This document shows, in pieces, positions 61,330 through 64,000 of a stretch of 64,000 nt of DNA; position 1 is the first letter of the stretch; every line of letters starts with the position of its first letter. The position numbers were made by a program, and so were the translations under genes. The DNA lies in assembly GCF_010686765.1 (NCBI RefSeq), contig NZ_JAAGWF010000012.1:207406-271405 (forward strand), written 5' to 3'. Source of the DNA: Geodermatophilus sabuli. GTDB lineage: Bacteria > Actinomycetota > Actinomycetes > Mycobacteriales > Geodermatophilaceae. The notes beneath the pieces were generated by a model. That model saw nothing but the letters and a program-made list of their open reading frames with translations. It searched no databases and had not been told where the DNA came from.

Positions 61330-62970
61330 ATGCCCTTGGAGGAGCGGCTGGCCGCCCGCATCGTCGACGGCGAGCGCACCGGCCTGGCCGAGGACCTCGA
61401 CGAGGCGCTGCGCGGCAAGCCGGCCCTGGCGATCATCAACGAGGACCTGCTCGCCGGGATGAAGACCGTCGGCGACCTCTTCGGCGCCGGGCTGATGCAG
61501 CTGCCGTTCGTGCTGCAGTCCGCCGAGGTCATGAAGGCCGCCGTCGCCCACCTCGAGCCGCACATGGAGAAGACCGACTCCCTCGGCAAGGGCACCATCG
61601 TCATGGCCACGGTCAAGGGCGATGTCCACGACATCGGCAAGAACCTGGTCGACATCATCCTGACCAACAACGGCTACACCGTGGTCAACCTCGGCATCAA
61701 GCAGCCGATCGCCACCATCCTCGACGCCGCCGAGCAGCACGGCGCCGACGTCATCGGCATGTCCGGGCTGCTGGTCAAGTCGACGGTGATCATGCGGGAG
61801 AACCTGGAGGAGATGAACGCCCGCGGCCTGGCCGACCGCTTCCCCGTGGTGCTCGGCGGCGCCGCTCTGACCCGCGGCTACGTCGAGGGCGACCTCACCG
61901 ACCTCTTCCACGGCGACGTCCACTACGCCCGCGACGCCTTCGAGGGCCTCCGGCTGATGGAGGCCCTCGTCGCCGCCCGCCGCGGCGAGGGCAGCGTGCC
62001 CGCGGCGGCCACCCCGGGCAGCGCCGACGCGGAGCGGCGGGCCGAGCGGAAGGCCCGGCGGGAACGGTCGCTGCGCATCGCCGAGCAGCGCCGCGCCACC
62101 GAGCAACCCACCGAGGACCTGCCTGCCCGGTCCGCGACAGCCACCGACAACCCGGTGCCCACCCCACCGTTCTGGGGCAACCGGGTGGTCAAGGGCATCG
62201 CCACCGCCGAGTACGCCTCCCTGCTCGACGAGCGGGCCACCTTCCTGGGCCAGTGGGGGCTGCGCGCGGCCCGCGGCGGCGAGGGACCCTCCTACGAGGA
62301 GCTGGTGGAGACCGAGGGCCGGCCCCGGCTGCGCTACTGGCTGGACCGGCTGCAGACCGACGGGGTCCTGGAGGCCGCCGTGGCCTATGGCTACTTCCCC
62401 GCCGTCGCCGACGGGGACGACCTCGTCGTCTTAGGCGATGACGGCGCCGGGGAACGGGAGCGGTTCACCTTTCCCCGCCAGCGCCGCGACGTCCGGCTGT
62501 GTCTCGCCGACTACTTCCGCCCCCGGGACACCGGCGAGACCGACGTCGTCGCCCTCATGGTCGTCACCCTCGGCCGGCGGATCACCGGCTACGCCAACGA
62601 GCTGTTCGCCGCCGACGCCTACCGCGATTACCTGGAGGTGCACGGGCTCGGGGTCCAGCTGACTGAGGCGCTCACCGAGTACTGGCACCGGCGTGTCCGC
62701 GGCGAGCTCGTCCTGCCCGACGGCACGCCGGTGGGCGCGGCCGACGGGCCCGACGCGAAGGCCTTCTTCGACCTGCAGTTCCGCGGCTGCCGCTACGGGT
62801 TCGGCTATCCCGCCTGCCCCGACCTCACCCAACAAGAGCAGCTCGTTCGCCTGCTCGCGACCGAGCGGATGGGCGTCACCCTGTCCGAGGAGCACCAGCT
62901 CGACCCCGAACAATCCACCTCCGCACTCATCAGTCACCACCCGGAGGCCAGCTACTTCAACGCCCGCTGA
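61330..62970 (+). CDS. metH: Methionine synthase, C-terminal part (cobalamin and activation domains)
   Basis: A 546-residue continuation in the same frame, starting at an ATG 24 nt after the TAG. It holds the four-helix cap and cobalamin domain with GDVHDIGKNLVDIIL (the cobalt-ligand histidine near residue 100 of this piece, about 734 of the full protein), IGMSGLLVKST and VVLGGAAL. The C-terminal activation domain that binds AdoMet for reactivation has GCRYGFGYPACPD. No good ribosome site precedes the ATG, so independent translation is uncertain. Confidence 0.88.
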   Translation: MPLEERLAARIVDGERTGLAEDLDEALRGKPALAIINEDLLAGMKTVGDLFGAGLMQLPFVLQSAEVMKAAVAHLEPHMEKTDSLGKGTIVMATVKGDVHDIGKNLVDIILTNNGYTVVNLGIKQPIATILDAAEQHGADVIGMSGLLVKSTVIMRENLEEMNARGLADRFPVVLGGAALTRGYVEGDLTDLFHGDVHYARDAFEGLRLMEALVAARRGEGSVPAAATPGSADAERRAERKARRERSLRIAEQRRATEQPTEDLPARSATATDNPVPTPPFWGNRVVKGIATAEYASLLDERATFLGQWGLRAARGGEGPSYEELVETEGRPRLRYWLDRLQTDGVLEAAVAYGYFPAVADGDDLVVLGDDGAGERERFTFPRQRRDVRLCLADYFRPRDTGETDVVALMVVTLGRRITGYANELFAADAYRDYLEVHGLGVQLTEALTEYWHRRVRGELVLPDGTPVGAADGPDAKAFFDLQFRGCRYGFGYPACPDLTQQEQLVRLLATERMGVTLSEEHQLDPEQSTSALISHHPEASYFNAR

Positions 62971-63006
62971 GCACCTCCCCCGAGTGCCCCGCCCAGGGCC
63001 GCTGCT

Positions 63007-63038
63007 GGGTGGTGGTGTGGCTGGCCACACCACCACCC
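63007..63038 (+). terminator. Terminator after metH
   Basis: A perfect 14-bp stem (GGGTGGTGGTGTGG with CCACACCACCACCC) with a CTGG loop, 36 bp after the metH stop. Confidence 0.8.
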
Positions 63039-63180
63039 GATCCCCGACCCCGGCTACATCCGATGGCCATCGGGCGGCCTTGGGCACCCAGCAGCGACGC
63101 ACGGAAAGCACGCACCGCATCCGACTGCGTCCCTCCCCGCATGGCGATCCGGCTGGACGACCTGATGGCGTCTTTCCGGC

Positions 63181-63379
63181 GTCACCGACAGGCACCCGCA
63201 CCGCTTCCGGCACACCTTCGCCCATCGCTGGCTGGCCGGAGGAGGACAGGAGCGCGACCTGATGACGCTCGCCGGCTGACGCTCGGACGACATGCTGTCC
63301 CGCTACGCCGCCTCCACCCCGGTCGAGCGCCCACGACGCACACCGCCGGCTGGGGCTGGGAGATCGACTGCGAGCCGGC
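63181..63379 (+). pseudogene. Tyrosine recombinase C-terminal fragment (degraded)
   Basis: This stretch reads HPHRFRHTFAHRWLAGGG, then QERDLMTLAG followed by TGA (where tryptophan is usual), then RSDDMLSRYAAST with the catalytic tyrosine. A frameshift near 63331 is needed to continue into AHRRLGLGDRL, the standard end of this integrase type. Both the stop and the slip show decay. The missing parts resemble the fragment at 146-367, which may derive from the same class of integrase. Confidence 0.7.
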
Positions 63380-63673
63380 GGAGGACGCGAAGCGCCAGAA
63401 CGTGCGATCAGCTCATCAGGTGCGCTTGAGGCTCGTACCGGGGGCTAGGCCGTCAGGTGGGCGAGGCCTGGCGAGCTCCATCGCGCGAAACCGTGCTCGG
63501 GCGGCGACCGCAGGCGAGACCGCAGCCAGTCAGCGGGCCAGCCGGGTTCGACTGCAGATTCACGGCACCACTGGAGAAGTACTGGAGGATCGTCCGGCGA
63601 GCCAACTCGCCTGACGACCTGCTCGGTCAGGACCAGAGTGGTGGTAGTGCGGCTCTGAACCGCCCCGGGATGG
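63380..63673. other. Non-coding debris, 294 bp
   Basis: No reading frame with actinobacterial codon bias, no ribosome site and no RNA structure recognised. It lies between integrase and transposase remnants and is likely relic mobile DNA. Confidence 0.4.
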
Positions 63674-63760
63674 ATGGAGGCGGGGCTGATGCACCACTCC
63701 GACCGCGGGGTGCAGACCTCTCGATCCGCTACAGCGTTGAGAAGAACCGGAGAACGGCAC
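63674..63760 (+). pseudogene. IS3-type transposase fragment
   Basis: GLMHHSDRGVQ in one frame is followed, after a one-base slip, by SIRYSVEK. This equals the integrase-core segment HHSDRGxQYxSIRY of IS3-family OrfB proteins. Only about 25 residues survive and the frame is broken. Neither terminal repeats nor OrfA were seen, so this is a relic and not an insertion sequence. Confidence 0.6.
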
Positions 63761-63908
63761 GAGCTGGCCTGGCCATGCTCACAGCCGGTCCTTCCACGGG
63801 AGGCCGGCTCGTGCAGCGCGCGGCTCCCGGTAGCGCAGCGCTCCAGGTCGTCAGGGCTCCTCGCGCCCTACCGCGGCTCGCCGAGGCGGGGGTGACACGG
63901 CGTCACCG

Positions 63909-63998
63909 TCAGTGGCCTTCTGTCTGCGGCGGCAGGGCGGCGACGAGCGGGTGGTCCCTGCCGACCTTGCCCGTCTTCGCGGCGCCGCCCGGGCTGCC
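63909..63998 (-). CDS. Possible C-terminal end of a gene entering from the right edge (partial)
   Basis: On the minus strand 29 codons are open from the window edge to a TGA at 63909-63911. They read GSPGGAAKTGKVGRDHPLVA and end PPQTEGH. Third positions are almost all G/C, in contrast to the neighbouring debris. The product is not recognised, and the piece is short, so the call is tentative. Confidence 0.3.
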   Translation of the reverse strand, partial: GSPGGAAKTGKVGRDHPLVAALPPQTEGH

Positions 63999-64000
63999 CA

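Overview
The window is chromosomal DNA of a very high-GC actinobacterium. Codon usage (almost all third positions G/C, many GTG starts), the coproporphyrin-dependent haem genes, polyphosphate glucokinase, DUF3000/DUF3159/DUF3710/DUF4193 genes and a SAM-IV riboswitch all point there. The gene content fits a member of the Geodermatophilaceae or a close relative, but the genus is an inference. No rRNA, tRNA, CRISPR array or prophage was seen.

Layout. (1) 1-9.2 kb is accessory: the tail of a LigD-type polymerase, an integrase remnant, SRPBCC, SDR, RidA, PucR regulator, DksA-like and hydrolase genes, and a large DUF4062-STAND ATPase. (2) 9.4-20.2 kb holds pyruvate carboxylase, several small unknown or membrane proteins, a cold-shock protein, a NarL-type two-component pair and msrB. 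(3) 20.2-56.5 kb follows the Mycobacterium tuberculosis Rv2674-Rv2703 order as known from the literature: msrB, hemQ, hemY, hemE, DUF3000, rnd, (fadA-fadB), dxs, RNA methyltransferase, APC permease, two TrkA proteins, DUF3159, OB-fold, hydrolase, DUF3710, dut, DUF4193, a LytR_C/Cei-like protein, suhB, ppgK and the principal sigma factor. Inserted into this backbone are a YceI/unknown/LuxR-ATPase block, a tandem pair of unknown membrane-anchored paralogues, an ArsR-SRPBCC pair and a secreted double-psi-barrel protein. (4) 56.5-64 kb is a scarred region: a frameshifted tyrosine recombinase, about 0.8 kb of degenerate DNA, then a SAM-IV riboswitch with metF-metH, and finally integrase and IS3 transposase debris.

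Functional links. hemE-hemY (overlapping) and hemQ supply most of the coproporphyrin branch of haem synthesis. fadA-fadB form a translationally coupled beta-oxidation operon behind a promoter with a palindromic operator. The two TrkA proteins and a divergent permease form a potassium/amino-acid transport block. DUF3159-OB-hydrolase-DUF3710 overlap by 4 bp each with dut just upstream. metF-metH form a methionine operon with metH opened by an in-frame TAG at a domain boundary.

The observations most worth checking are the metH amber codon; the one-base lesions in an ArsR regulator and in the recombinase; the tandem paralogue pair inserted in conserved synteny; the DUF4062-STAND protein; the CTG start of RNase D; and a repeated TAnnnT box 6-7 nt before start codons that implies widespread leaderless transcription. 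All calls come from reading the sequence; no database search was run.
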